Of a stretch of 64,000 nt of DNA, positions 1-9,933 are shown piece after piece (within the stretch, counting starts at the first letter, position 1; every line of letters starts with the position of its first letter). The translations under genes and the position numbers were made by a program. The stretch lies in contig NZ_CP062222.1 in NCBI RefSeq assembly GCF_017487405.1, forward strand, positions 372,001-436,000, read 5' to 3'. The DNA comes from Brevundimonas goettingensis. Its GTDB lineage: Bacteria; Pseudomonadota; Alphaproteobacteria; Caulobacterales; Caulobacteraceae. The notes under the pieces are model-generated. The model was given only the letters and a program-made list of their open reading frames with translations. It was not told the DNA's origin and made no database searches.

Positions 1-2
1 CG

Positions 3-1280
3 GTGATCCTGGCGCGTCTGGGCATCATGACCATGGGCCTGACCGATGTGATCGTGGTCGGCAACTATTCGGCGCGGGAGCTGGCGTTCAGCTCCCTGGC
101 CCTCGCCCCCATGAGCATCGTCGTGACCACTGCGGTCGGCCTGATGATGGGGGTGCAGGTCATGACCGCCCGCTTCCTCGGCGAGGGACGGCGGGCCGAG
201 GTCGGCGCCGTCCTGCGGCGCGGTATCTCCTATTCGCTGCAGCTGGGCGTGGCGGCCATGCTGGTCCTCTTGTTGCTCGGTCCGCTGGGGCTGAAGCACG
301 CGGGTCTGGCCGACGGTCTGGGCGAGGGCGCGAGCCCGGCCCTGCGCATCTTCGCTCTGTCCATGCCCGGTTATCTGGTCAGCGTCGCGGCCCAGTTCTT
401 CCTTGAGGCCCTGCACAAGCCCAAGGCCGGGATGTGGGCCATGTGGGTGGCCAACGGGATCAATCTGGCGCTCAACCTGCTGCTGGTGCCCGACATTCTC
501 GGCCTCGGCATCCACGGGGCGGCGGCCTCGGCCTGGGCGACCTTCGCGGCGCGGACCTCGCTGGCCGTCTTCCTGATCGTCTATATCGTGCGCCTGCCAG
601 AGGCGCGGGAGCTGGGCGTCTTCCTCAAGCCCTCGCGCGATCCCCTGGCCGAGCGCGAGCAGCGCAAGGTCGGCTACGGAGCCGGTTCCAGCTATTTCAT
701 CGAGGTCGGAGCCTTCGCCGCCATGACCTTCATCGCCGGCCAGCTGGGCGCGATCGAGACCTCGGCCTGGGCCATCGTGCTCAATGTCTCGGCCATCGTC
801 TTCATGGTCCCCATGGGGCTGTCGGCGGCGACGGCGGTGCTGGTCGGCCGGGCCTATGGCGCGCGCGACGGACGTGGCGTCCTGAGGGCCGGTCTGGTCG
901 GGATCGGGGTGGTCACCGTGCTGACGGTGGTGGTGGCCATCGGCCTGTGGCTCTTCGCCCCGGTGGTGGCCAGCGCCTACAACCGCGATCCCCTGTTGCT
1001 GGCGGTCGTGACCCCCGCGCTCGTTCTGGCGACCCTGTTCTTCGTGGCGGACGGCATTCAGGTGGTCTCGGCCTCGGCCAACCGCGCCGCGGGCGACGTC
1101 TGGTGGCCGACCATCATGCATTTCGGCGCCTACACCCTGGTGATGATGCCGGTCGGCTGGATCCTGGCCCACCAGCTCGGCGTCAACGGCCTGGTCTGGG
1201 CGGTGATCATCGCCAGCCTGGTATCCTCGGCCCTGCTGACGGGCCGGTTCGTGCGCGTGGCGAGGCGGCTGAGCGCCTAA
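3..1280 (+). CDS. MATE-family multidrug/Na+ efflux transporter (5' partial)
   Basis: Polytopic inner-membrane protein, 425 residues visible, made of alternating hydrophobic helices in two similar halves, as in MATE cation-drug antiporters. These proteins use Na+ or H+ gradients to export toxic compounds. The reading frame is already open at the window edge, and the visible GTG at base 3 codes for a residue inside what looks like the first helix, so the true start is probably upstream by about 20-30 codons. It ends in a 4-base overlap with the stop of the convergent VOC gene. The substrate cannot be predicted. Family assignment is by overall sequence character and length (MATE proteins are usually about 450 residues). 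Confidence 0.85.
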   Translation: MILARLGIMTMGLTDVIVVGNYSARELAFSSLALAPMSIVVTTAVGLMMGVQVMTARFLGEGRRAEVGAVLRRGISYSLQLGVAAMLVLLLLGPLGLKHAGLADGLGEGASPALRIFALSMPGYLVSVAAQFFLEALHKPKAGMWAMWVANGINLALNLLLVPDILGLGIHGAAASAWATFAARTSLAVFLIVYIVRLPEARELGVFLKPSRDPLAEREQRKVGYGAGSSYFIEVGAFAAMTFIAGQLGAIETSAWAIVLNVSAIVFMVPMGLSAATAVLVGRAYGARDGRGVLRAGLVGIGVVTVLTVVVAIGLWLFAPVVASAYNRDPLLLAVVTPALVLATLFFVADGIQVVSASANRAAGDVWWPTIMHFGAYTLVMMPVGWILAHQLGVNGLVWAVIIASLVSSALLTGRFVRVARRLSA

Positions 1281-1645
1281 CGCTGTACGAAACAGACCGT
1301 ATTGCCGTCCGGGTCATCGACGGCGAACTCCCGCGTGCCCCAGGTCTGGTCGATCGGTCCCTGATGCAGGGGCGATTCCTCGCGGTCGGGCGGGACGAAG
1401 CCGCGCTCCTTCATCGCCGCGAAGTCGGCGTCGACGTCCTTCGTCAGCACCAGGATCGACTGGCCCGCGATCCCGTCGTCGGCCTGGCTGGACAGGTGCA
1501 GTTCGTCGCCGTCGCGCGTCAGGATGGCGTAGGCGGGATCCGTCGGGCCGGGAAAGATGTGCGCGAGCTTGAAGTCCAGAATCCAGGTGTAGAACAGGAC
1601 CGAACGGGACATCCGCTCGCATTTGACGACAGGAATGACGGCCAG
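1277..1645 (-). CDS. VOC (glyoxalase/bleomycin-resistance) family protein, probable CTG start
   Basis: Small VOC-fold protein of about 122 residues, ending with the typical motif FAVDDPDGNTVCFVQR. The fold normally begins with a strand like AVIPVV followed by a helix SVLFYTWILDF; both are present. The first ATG in this part of the frame (base 1612) would cut off that strand, and upstream ATG/GTG codons would add a long unrelated tail. A CTG at 1645-1643 sits six bases after GGAGA and gives (M)AVIPVV, so I favour it. The metal ligands are not all clear, so the substrate is unknown. Convergent with the MATE gene and divergent from metG. Confidence 0.7.
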   Translation of the reverse strand: MAVIPVVKCERMSRSVLFYTWILDFKLAHIFPGPTDPAYAILTRDGDELHLSSQADDGIAGQSILVLTKDVDADFAAMKERGFVPPDREESPLHQGPIDQTWGTREFAVDDPDGNTVCFVQR

Positions 1646-1727
1646 GGGGGATCTCCGGGGCGCATGGAGGTGACGGACGCGCCCGCCCACTCTATATCCC
1701 ACGCCTTCCCCATACGACCGGATTCCC

Positions 1728-3431
1728 ATGGCCCGCATCCTGATCACCTCGGCCCTGCCGTACATCAACGGCATCAAGCACCTGGGGAATCTGGCGGGCT
1801 CCATGTTGCCGGCCGACGTCTGGGCGCGGTTCAAGCGCGGGCAGGGGCATGACGTCCTCTATATCTGCGCCACCGACGAACACGGCACCCCGGCCGAGCT
1901 GGCCGCCGCCGCCGCCGGTCAGGACGTGCGCACCTATTGCGACGAACAGCACCAGATCCAGAAGGCGGCGGGCGAGGCCTTCGGCCTGAGCTACGACCAT
2001 TTCGGCCGCTCCTCCAATCCGCCGAACCATCGCCTGACCCAGCATTTTGCTGCGCAACTGGAGGCGAACGGCCTGATTGAAGAGCGTGTCGACCGGATGA
2101 TCTATTCGATCGACGACGCCCGCTTCCTGCCCGACCGCTATGTCGAGGGGACCTGCCCGCACTGCGCCTATCCCAAGGCGCGCGGGGACCAGTGCGACAA
2201 CTGCGGCCGCCTGCTGGACCCGACTGATCTGATCGATCCCTATTCCTCGGTTTCGGGCTCAAGGAACCTCGAGGTTCGCGACACCCGCCACCTCTATCTG
2301 TTGCAGACGAAGCTGGAACAGCCGATCCGCGACTGGATCGAGAGCAAGGGCGACTGGCAGACCCTGGCCAAGTCCATCGCCTACAAACACCTCGACGAAG
2401 GCCTGATCGACCGCGGCATCACCCGCGACCTGGCCTGGGGCATTCCGGTGGTCAAGGACGGCTTCCCCCGCCCGGGGATGGAGGACAAGGTCTTCTACGT
2501 CTGGTTCGACGCCCCCATCGAATACATCGGCGCCACCCAGGAATGGGCCGAGAAGCACGGCACGACCTGGCGCGACTGGTGGCGTCTCGATGCCGGCGCG
2601 GAAGACGTTCGCTACGTCCAGTTCATGGGCAAGGACAACGTCGCCTTCCACACTGTCAGCTTCCCCGCGACCATCATCGGCTCGGGCGAGCCGTGGAAGA
2701 CGGTCGACACCCTGAAGGCCTTCAACTGGCTGAACTGGTACGGCGGCAAGTTCTCCACGTCCCAGAAGCGCGGCGTCTTCATGGATCAGGCGCTGGAGCT
2801 GCTGCCCGCCGACTACTGGCGCTGGCACCTGACCGCCTATGGCCCCGAGGGCTCGGACGCGGCCTTCACCTGGGAGCAGTTCCAGTCGACGACCAACAAG
2901 GACCTGGCCGATGTGCTGGGCAATTTCGTCAACCGCATCGTCAAATTCACCGAGTCGAAGTTCGGCGGTGTTGTGCCCGAGGGCGGCGAGGCCGGCCCGG
3001 TCGAGGCGAAGCTGATCGAGGACGTCAACGCCGGCATCGCCGAGACCACCGCCGCCTTCGAGGCCATGGAGTTCCGCAAGGCCTGTCAGGCCCTGCGCGC
3101 CGTCTGGGTGCTGGGCAATGAGTATCTGCAGGTCGCGGCGCCCTGGACCGCGTTCAAGACCGATCCGGCGCAGGCCGCGGTAGGCGTCCGCATGGGTCTG
3201 AACCTGGTGGCCCTGTTCGCTCGTATCGCAGCGCCGGTCATGCCTTTCTCGGCGGTGAAGATCGCGGCGTCAGTCGGGGCCACCGACCTGACGTGGCCCG
3301 CGCCGGGCGAGGACTGGACCACGGCTCTGCCGCTTGGCCAGACCGTTCAGGCCGCCGAGGTCCTGTTCAGGAAGATCGAGGACGTTCAGGTCGCCGAATG
3401 GTCCGAACGCTTCGGCGGGGCGGAGGCCTAG
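1728..3431 (+). CDS. metG: methionyl-tRNA synthetase
   Basis: Charges tRNA-Met with methionine using ATP in the cytoplasm. Class I signature HLGN is at residues 18-21. A four-cysteine zinc knuckle (C143, C146, C156, C159) lies in the connective peptide. The KMSKS-equivalent loop reads KFSTSQKR from residue 341, so the canonical second Lys of KMSKS is replaced by Thr. At 567 residues it lacks the C-terminal EMAP/dimerisation domain of the 677-residue E. coli enzyme. ATG at 1728 opens directly into the Rossmann start [14 protein letters not shown]. The stop overlaps the stop of convergent terC by 3 bases. Confidence 0.96.
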   Translation: MARILITSALPYINGIKHLGNLAGSMLPADVWARFKRGQGHDVLYICATDEHGTPAELAAAAAGQDVRTYCDEQHQIQKAAGEAFGLSYDHFGRSSNPPNHRLTQHFAAQLEANGLIEERVDRMIYSIDDARFLPDRYVEGTCPHCAYPKARGDQCDNCGRLLDPTDLIDPYSSVSGSRNLEVRDTRHLYLLQTKLEQPIRDWIESKGDWQTLAKSIAYKHLDEGLIDRGITRDLAWGIPVVKDGFPRPGMEDKVFYVWFDAPIEYIGATQEWAEKHGTTWRDWWRLDAGAEDVRYVQFMGKDNVAFHTVSFPATIIGSGEPWKTVDTLKAFNWLNWYGGKFSTSQKRGVFMDQALELLPADYWRWHLTAYGPEGSDAAFTWEQFQSTTNKDLADVLGNFVNRIVKFTESKFGGVVPEGGEAGPVEAKLIEDVNAGIAETTAAFEAMEFRKACQALRAVWVLGNEYLQVAAPWTAFKTDPAQAAVGVRMGLNLVALFARIAAPVMPFSAVKIAASVGATDLTWPAPGEDWTTALPLGQTVQAAEVLFRKIEDVQVAEWSERFGGAEA

Positions 3432-4228
3432 ACCTTCGCCACGTCTCCGCCGGTGTGGGCCGCCTTGGCGTCCTTCGTCCCGCGCAGATATTCCGCCGCC
3501 TCTTCGTGACCGATGTCGAGGAAGGCGGGGGCCGATGCGTTGAACTCGTCCATATGGCCGGTGCGGACGATGACCGAACGGCCGCCGTCCCAGATCATCC
3601 GGCCCGCGACGAACAGGACGATGAACAGGCCGACATAGCCGATCCAGCGGAAGCGGTTCAGCAGCCGGGCGATATAGGTCGCGGCCAGACCCATCAGGGC
3701 GATGGAGATCAGCAGGCCGCCCGCCAGGATCCAGGGATGCTCGTGCGCGGCGCCGGCGACGGCCAGGACATTGTCCAGCGACATGGTCACGTCGGCGATC
3801 AGAATCTGGACCAGGGCGGCGCCGAAGGTCTTGCGCTTGATGCCGAGTTCTTCCGGGCTCGGGCCTTGACCGTGCTCGATCGAGGCGGCCAGTTCCAGCT
3901 CCCTCTGGGCCTCGGCCTGATCGTGGGTCGCCTGTTCGCGCAGCTCGCGCCACATCTTCCAGCACACCCAGAGCAGCAGGAAGCCGCCCGCCAGCAGCAG
4001 ACCGACGATGGCCATCAGCTGGACGGTGATCAGGGCGAACAGGATCCGCAGCACGACCGCAAAGCCCAGACCGACCAGAATGGCCTTGCGGCGCTGCTCC
4101 TGCGGCAGTGAGGCGGCGGCGAGACCCACGGCGACAGCGTTGTCGCCGGCCAGGACGAGGTCGATCATAAGCACCTGGCCGAGTGCGGCGAGCTGGCTGA
4201 TCAGATGGGGCGTGAAGAGGGATTCCAT
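3428..4228 (-). CDS. TerC-family integral membrane protein
   Basis: Polytopic membrane protein of about 266 residues with the two acidic transmembrane motifs of the TerC family: [12 protein letters not shown] near the N-terminus and [14 protein letters not shown] in the second half. Family members are linked to tellurite resistance and metal (Mn2+) export or metalation of exported proteins; which applies here cannot be told. I chose the ATG at 4228 ([11 protein letters not shown]), because the longer frame from 4264 adds a hydrophilic stretch without similarity. A cytoplasmic charged loop lies between the membrane halves. Terminates against metG with overlapping stops. Confidence 0.88.
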   Translation of the reverse strand: MESLFTPHLISQLAALGQVLMIDLVLAGDNAVAVGLAAASLPQEQRRKAILVGLGFAVVLRILFALITVQLMAIVGLLLAGGFLLLWVCWKMWRELREQATHDQAEAQRELELAASIEHGQGPSPEELGIKRKTFGAALVQILIADVTMSLDNVLAVAGAAHEHPWILAGGLLISIALMGLAATYIARLLNRFRWIGYVGLFIVLFVAGRMIWDGGRSVIVRTGHMDEFNASAPAFLDIGHEEAAEYLRGTKDAKAAHTGGDVAKV

Positions 4229-4281
4229 GAACGGCTCTCTAGCGGGGCCGTGGCGCAGCGCCAAGTGGCGTCGGCGTTCAG

Positions 4282-4355
4282 GTGAAGAGTGTTAGTGAGC
4301 GAGAGGTGACCAAGGAGGGATGCGTGCTCACCCCTTGCTCACCAGCACTTTTCAC
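4282..4355. repeat. Palindromic dispersed repeat, copy A
   Basis: A 74-base element beginning GTGAAGAGTG and ending CAGCACTTTTCAC, so its ends are imperfect inverted repeats, with inner GTGAGC / GCTCAC arms. A closely similar 77-base copy lies at 23569-23645 between rpmD and rplO. This copy overlaps the 3' end of rlmB (minus strand) and provides its TGA stop codon. Confidence 0.8.
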
Positions 4356-5248
4356 TTGCCTTTGTCCGCCTGCTTCTGCGTCGCCACATACAGCGCCACG
4401 GCCGCGGCGTTGGAGACGTTCAGGCTCTCGAAGCCGCCCGGCATGGGGATCTTCGCCAGGACGTCGCAGTGTTCGGCGACCAGGCGGCGGATGCCGTCGC
4501 CTTCGGAGCCCATGACCAGGACGGTCGGACGGTCGTCGAGGGCCGTCTCCAGAGTCTCTTCCGAATCTCCGTCGAGGCCGACGGCCCGCCAGCCCAGGTC
4601 GGCCAGACGCTCCAGCGCCCGGCTGAGGTTGGTGACGCGGGCGCAGGGCAGTTTCTCGGTCGCGCCGACGGAGGCTTTCGCAAGGGCGCCGGCGAGGGCC
4701 GGGGAGTGGCGATCCTGCACGATGATGCCGCGCGCGCCGAAGGCCAAGGCCGAGCGGAAGATGGCGCCGACGTTCTGGGGATCGGTCAGCTGGTCCAGCA
4801 TGACGATGATGCCCTCGGCCGGATCGGCGAAGTCGTCCAGCGCCACCCCCTCCAGCGGCGAGACCTTGAACACCAGTCCCTGATGCACCGCGCCGGCCGG
4901 CAGCATCCGGTCCAGGGCCTGCACGTCCATGACCTCGATCTTGTGGCCGTGATTCAGATTACCGCGTTCGAGTTCGGCCGCGCGGTCCTCGGTGGCCAGC
5001 AATCGACCCATGCCTTTTCGCGCCGGATTCGCCAAAGCGGCGAGTACAGGGTGCCGTCCCCAGACGAAGGCGTCCGGATCCGACTTGGCGCCCTTCGGCC
5101 CCCGAGGCGTTGAATCTGCAAAGCTTTTCGTCGGCGGATTGGGGTTCCAGCCGCCCTTTTTCGACCCGTCAGGGGCGGTTTGAGGCCGGTTTCCAAAAAC
5201 AGGTTTTTTGCCTGCTTTCCGGTCGTTGCGTTCTGGATTTCTCGACAC
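4352..5248 (-). CDS. rlmB: 23S rRNA (guanosine-2'-O)-methyltransferase RlmB (TrmH/SpoU family)
   Basis: Methylates the 2'-OH of G2251 (E. coli numbering) in the 23S rRNA peptidyl-transferase P loop. The order is: basic, Pro/Gly-rich disordered N-terminus (about 60 residues), substrate-binding domain starting at VWGRHPVLAAL, then the SPOUT knot with the three SpoU motifs NVGAIFRSALAFGARG, VMGSEGDGIRRL and SLNVSNAAAVALY. Length 298 residues is above the about 245 of E. coli because of the N-terminal tail. The stop codon lies inside a palindromic repeat. Its ATG at 5248 is back-to-back with a likely promoter for the tRNA-tuf transcript. Confidence 0.92.
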   Translation of the reverse strand: MSRNPERNDRKAGKKPVFGNRPQTAPDGSKKGGWNPNPPTKSFADSTPRGPKGAKSDPDAFVWGRHPVLAALANPARKGMGRLLATEDRAAELERGNLNHGHKIEVMDVQALDRMLPAGAVHQGLVFKVSPLEGVALDDFADPAEGIIVMLDQLTDPQNVGAIFRSALAFGARGIIVQDRHSPALAGALAKASVGATEKLPCARVTNLSRALERLADLGWRAVGLDGDSEETLETALDDRPTVLVMGSEGDGIRRLVAEHCDVLAKIPMPGGFESLNVSNAAAVALYVATQKQADKGK

Positions 5249-5254
5249 TATAAG
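5226..5254 (+). promoter_or_regulatory. Putative sigma-70-type promoter of the tRNA-Tyr/tRNA-Gly/tuf unit
   Basis: TTGCGT at 5226-5231, a 17-base spacer, and TATAAG at 5249-5254, followed by a GC-rich stretch. It overlaps the start codon of the divergent rlmB gene and lies about 140 bases upstream of tRNA-Tyr. The -10 resembles the ones proposed here for rpsJ and rpsM. Prediction from sequence only. Confidence 0.5.
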
Positions 5255-5395
5255 ACGCCCTCCGATTTGGAGCCCTAGGGCTTTCGGGTCTGGCGCTCCC
5301 TCTATCTCAGGCGTGCCGGAACATCGAAGGCTTTTGTTGAGCCGCCCCTCGAAAGAGGAACGGCGAGACGGTTTGGTCGGTTCGAAAGGCGCGTT

Positions 5396-5479
5396 GGGGG
5401 AATGTCCCGAGCGGCAAAGGGGGGGGACTGTAAATCCCCTGCGTAAGCTTCGAAGGTTCGAGTCCTTCTTCCCCCACCA
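5396..5479 (+). tRNA. tRNA-Tyr (anticodon GTA)
   Basis: Complete class II tRNA. The 7-bp acceptor stem GGGGGAA pairs with TTCCCCC, followed by A and an encoded CCA. The anticodon stem GGGGA/TCCCC encloses loop CTGTAAA with anticodon GTA. The T arm is GAAGG/CCTTC around TTCGAGT, and a long variable arm is present, as expected for tRNA-Tyr. It heads a tRNA-Tyr, tRNA-Gly, tuf arrangement that is common in bacteria. Confidence 0.97.
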
Positions 5480-5569
5480 CGCGCTTTCGAAACGGACGGA
5501 TCAGGACGACGGAACGGACCGGTCGTCGAGGCTCCTGTCCCGCAAGGGGAGGTCCGAGGCGGTCTTCGC

Positions 5570-5643
5570 GCGGGTATAGCACAATGGTAGTGCAGCAGCC
5601 TTCCAAGCTGAGGATGTCGGTTCGATCCCGTCTACCCGCTCCA
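5570..5643 (+). tRNA. tRNA-Gly (anticodon TCC)
   Basis: Complete 74-base tRNA with acceptor stem GCGGGTA pairing with TACCCGC, discriminator T and encoded CCA. Anticodon loop CTTCCAA carries anticodon TCC. The base pair at the outer end of the anticodon stem appears to be a G-A mismatch. T loop TTCGATC is standard. It lies between tRNA-Tyr and tuf and is probably processed from the same transcript. Confidence 0.97.
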
Positions 5644-5695
5644 GGTTTTTGAATGCACACAGCGCCCCTCAACCCGGGCCATCAGGAGTTTGGCC

Positions 5696-6886
<1,191 letters not shown>

Positions 6887-6935
6887 GTCGGCGACGATGC
6901 GCTCTGCTTGAGCGCGACGATGAATGACTAACGAG

Positions 6936-6970
6936 ACGGCCGTCGGGGCGACCCGGCGGCCGTTTTGCTT
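6936..6970 (+). terminator. Rho-independent terminator after tuf
   Basis: A 12-bp stem (ACGGCCGTCGGG with CCCGGCGGCCGT, one G-T wobble) closes a GCGA tetraloop at 6948-6951 and is followed by TTTTGCTTTT. It lies about 50 bases after the tuf stop, on the coding strand. Confidence 0.85.
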
Positions 6971-6973
6971 TTG

Positions 6974-7128
6974 ACCCCTCTCCCGGAGGGAGAGGGAGGG
7001 GCCCGCCGCGCAGCGGGGGCAGGGTGAGGGTTATGCCCTCACCGGTCAGGCCGCAGCCCCTCACCCTTTCGCCTTGCCGATCGCTTCGCTCCCGGAGGCT
7101 CAAGCCCTCTCCCCACGGGAGAGGGTTA
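6974..7128. repeat. About 155-bp dispersed GC-rich palindromic repeat, copy 1
   Basis: Starts with a hairpin (CCTCTCCCGGAGGGAGAGG), ends with a second (CCCTCTCCCCACGGGAGAGGG), and has GGTGAGGG / CCCTCACC arms in between. A related element with the same order of sub-motifs is at 55687-55847. No protein is encoded; it fills the space between the tuf terminator and the esterase gene. Confidence 0.75.
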
Positions 7129-7168
7129 AGTTGGCAACCTTCACCATTGGCGGCGCGTTGGGAGCCGG

Positions 7169-8800
7169 ATGATTCACCACGCCCGCGCCGTCTTCTCCGT
7201 CCTGATCGGCGCCCTCCTCTTGGCCGGTTGCGCCCTGCATCCCGGGGCGGTGGATCGGGTGCGGTTCGCTTCAGATCTGAGCCGGCCGGTGATGAACACT
7301 CCGGCGGGCGATCTCAGAGGCATCGATGGCGCCGGGGTGCGGGCCTTCCTCGGCGTGCCCTATGCGGCGCCGCCGGTCGGCGATCTGCGCTGGCGGGCGC
7401 CGAGGCCGGTCGAGGCCTGGCAGGGCGTGCGTGACGCCTCTCGCATCGGCCCGGACTGCACCCAGGCGCTGGGCCGCCGCGCCGTTCTCGGCGGGGGAGG
7501 CGGCGTCGTCTTCGGCGGCGAGGACTGCCTCTATCTCAATATCTATGCTCCCGCCGGAGAGCCTGCCCGGCCGCGGCCGGTGATGGTCTATCTGCACGGC
7601 GGCGCCTTCACCATCGGGGCGGGGGCCAACTATGACCCGAGCCTGCTGGCGGTCGAGCAGGACCGGGTGGTGGTCACCCTGAACTTCCGCCTCGGCGCCC
7701 TGGGCTGGCTGGCCCATCCCGGTTTCGCGACCGAGGGCGAAGGCGTGGGCGGCAACTGGGGCCTGATGGACCAGCAGGCGGCCCTGCGCTGGGTGCACGC
7801 CAATATCGCGGCCTTCGGCGGCGACCCCGGCGACGTCACCCTGTTCGGGGAAAGCTCGGGCGCCTGGAGCGCCTGCTATCTGATGTCGTCCCCGTCGTCG
7901 CAGGGCCTGTGGAGCCGGGTCATACTGCAGAGCGGGCCGTGTCTGGAGCCCTCATCCCTGAACGACGCGACGACGGCGGCCCAGGCCGGACCCGCCTTCG
8001 CGGAACTGCTGGGGTGCAGCGGCGCGGACGCCGTCGCCTGTTTGCGCGGCCTGCCGAACGGCGCCATCGCGAAGACCCGGTCGGTGCGCAGCGGCTTGAA
8101 CGGCCCGGGCTCCTGGGGACCGGTCTTCGGCGACGCCCTGGTGCCCGTCAGCCCGGCGCAGGCCTTCGCCTCGGGCGACTTCATCCGCACTCCGGTGATC
8201 GTGGGGACCAATGCCGACGAGGGCCGGCTGTTTGCGGTCGAGGTCAAGGATATGGACCGCTACAACGACGAGACCCGCTGGATGTACGGCGACGAGGGCG
8301 CGCGCGTCCTGGCCCACTATCCGGTCGGCGAAGAGGGGCCCGGCCTGACCATGGCCCGCAGCTTCACCGATCAGAGGTTCGCCTGTCCGTCCGACGCCCT
8401 GCGCCGGGTGCTGGCCCGCCATGTGCCGACACACGGCTATGAGTTCGCCGATCCGGCGCCGCCCATCGTCGTGCCCCGGTTCCTGCTGCCCTACGACATG
8501 GGCGCCTATCACGCCTCGGAGATGACCTATGTCTTCGGCCGGCCCTGGGCCTTCGCCAGCCCTTCGAAATTCACGCCGGAGCAGGCGGCCCTGGCGCGGC
8601 GGATGCGCGACGCCTGGGCAGGCTTCGGCCATGACCCGGCGTTCGAGGCGAACTGGCCGCGCGTCAATGAACGGGGCACGCCGCTGAAGGCCTTCGATCC
8701 GGCCGGCGACCGGGCGGACGACGACTTCTTCGTCCGCCACCAGTGCGCCATGTGGGACGGCTCCGACTTCGGCGCCGTCGTCCTGCGGATGGCCCGCTAG
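7169..8800 (+). CDS. Type B carboxylesterase family lipoprotein
   Basis: Secreted serine hydrolase of 543 residues. The N-terminus has a short charged region, hydrophobic core and lipobox LLAGC, predicting a lipoprotein. The carboxylesterase-B signature EDCLYLNIYAP lies near residue 120. The nucleophile elbow GESSGA has Ser229, the acid is likely Glu in GTNADEG, and the catalytic His lies in GAYHASEMTYVFG. It should hydrolyse ester bonds of small or xenobiotic compounds in the envelope; the substrate is not predictable. It is convergent with the L,D-transpeptidase gene, only 4 bases between stops. Confidence 0.88.
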   Translation: MIHHARAVFSVLIGALLLAGCALHPGAVDRVRFASDLSRPVMNTPAGDLRGIDGAGVRAFLGVPYAAPPVGDLRWRAPRPVEAWQGVRDASRIGPDCTQALGRRAVLGGGGGVVFGGEDCLYLNIYAPAGEPARPRPVMVYLHGGAFTIGAGANYDPSLLAVEQDRVVVTLNFRLGALGWLAHPGFATEGEGVGGNWGLMDQQAALRWVHANIAAFGGDPGDVTLFGESSGAWSACYLMSSPSSQGLWSRVILQSGPCLEPSSLNDATTAAQAGPAFAELLGCSGADAVACLRGLPNGAIAKTRSVRSGLNGPGSWGPVFGDALVPVSPAQAFASGDFIRTPVIVGTNADEGRLFAVEVKDMDRYNDETRWMYGDEGARVLAHYPVGEEGPGLTMARSFTDQRFACPSDALRRVLARHVPTHGYEFADPAPPIVVPRFLLPYDMGAYHASEMTYVFGRPWAFASPSKFTPEQAALARRMRDAWAGFGHDPAFEANWPRVNERGTPLKAFDPAGDRADDDFFVRHQCAMWDGSDFGAVVLRMAR

Positions 8801-8804
8801 CGCT

Positions 8805-9878
8805 CTAGCGGAAGTGGACCATCACGCCCGGCTTGACCGCCTCGGCCAGTTCCAGCGCGTCCCAGTTGGTCAGGCGCACGCAGCCGTGGCTGGCGGTCTT
8901 GCCGATCGTGGTCGGATCGGGCGTGCCGTGAATGCCGTAGCTGGGCCGGTCCAGATCGATCCAGACCGCGCCGACGGGATTGTTCGGACCGGCGGGCACG
9001 GTGACCTTGGGTCCCCTGCCGAAGTTCAGCTTGGCCGGGTCGTAGGTGTAGTCCGGCGTGCGGGCGACGCCGTTGACCTTCACCTCGCCCGAGGGACTGG
9101 GGTTGTCGCCGCTGCCGATGGTGGCTGGGTAGTAGGCGATCAGCTTGCCCGAGGCGTCATAGGCGCGGATGGCCTTCTCGGCCTTGGACACCTCGATGCG
9201 GGCGACTTCGGGCAGGGCGGCTTGGCTCACGCCCGGGACGATGATCTTCACCCCCGCTGTCTTGAAGTCGACGCCGGGGTTCAGGGCCTGAAGCAGGGCT
9301 TCGGAGATGTGGAAGCGCTCGGCGATCTTCTCGCGCGCGGTCGAATAGTTGGCGCCCAGCTCGGCCTGCAGCGACAGGTCGTCGGTCGGGGGCGGGCTGA
9401 ACGGTCCGGCGACGTCTTCGGCGCTCAGCACATAGTCGGCCATGACCGGAGCGGAGTCGGTGCTGGCCAGGGCCTGAACCATGTCGGCCTCGGTGAAGGT
9501 CTCGTCCTCCTGACCGTTGGCCTTGCGCCAGGCCTCGATCGCCTGGCGCGTGTTCGAGCCGCGCAGGCCGTCGATCTGGCCGGGCGAGAAGGGGGTGCGG
9601 TCCAGCAGGATCTGCAGCCGGATGAGGCCGGCGTCGGGCGGTGTGTCGGCGGCGGGATCCGGCGCCTCCACGGCTTGGCCAGATACGGCGGTGTCCGGCA
9701 CGGCCTCGGGGGCGGGGAGGGCGCCTTCGATGTCGGCGCGGCTCAGGCCCGGCGTCGCGGCCGGCGTTCCCGGGGCCTCGGCGCGGCTGTTCTGGCGATC
9801 AGGCGATCCGCAGGCCGCCAGCGATCCGACGGCGAGGGGCAGGGCGGCGGAGATCAGGAGCAGGTGACGCAGACGCAT
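8805..9878 (-). CDS. L,D-transpeptidase lipoprotein (YkuD domain)
   Basis: Cross-links peptidoglycan or attaches proteins to it in the periplasm. I start at the ATG at 9878 (MRLRHLLLISAALPL), giving a signal sequence with lipobox LAAC and 357 residues. Next come a Pro/Ala-rich linker, a peptidoglycan-binding-like helical region (IDGLRGSNTRQAIEAWRKANG), a LysM-like segment (AERFHISEALLQALNPG) and the C-terminal YkuD domain. His316 and the SHGCVRL motif with nucleophile Cys333 are intact. Faces the esterase gene tail to tail; the next gene upstream on the same strand is a GDSL-type hydrolase. Confidence 0.92.
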   Translation of the reverse strand: MRLRHLLLISAALPLAVGSLAACGSPDRQNSRAEAPGTPAATPGLSRADIEGALPAPEAVPDTAVSGQAVEAPDPAADTPPDAGLIRLQILLDRTPFSPGQIDGLRGSNTRQAIEAWRKANGQEDETFTEADMVQALASTDSAPVMADYVLSAEDVAGPFSPPPTDDLSLQAELGANYSTAREKIAERFHISEALLQALNPGVDFKTAGVKIIVPGVSQAALPEVARIEVSKAEKAIRAYDASGKLIAYYPATIGSGDNPSPSGEVKVNGVARTPDYTYDPAKLNFGRGPKVTVPAGPNNPVGAVWIDLDRPSYGIHGTPDPTTIGKTASHGCVRLTNWDALELAEAVKPGVMVHFR

Positions 9879-9933
9879 GGAGCACTCTTTATACGGCAAG
9901 GCTTGATGAAGGCTTCAGGCGCCTGAGAGTTCC

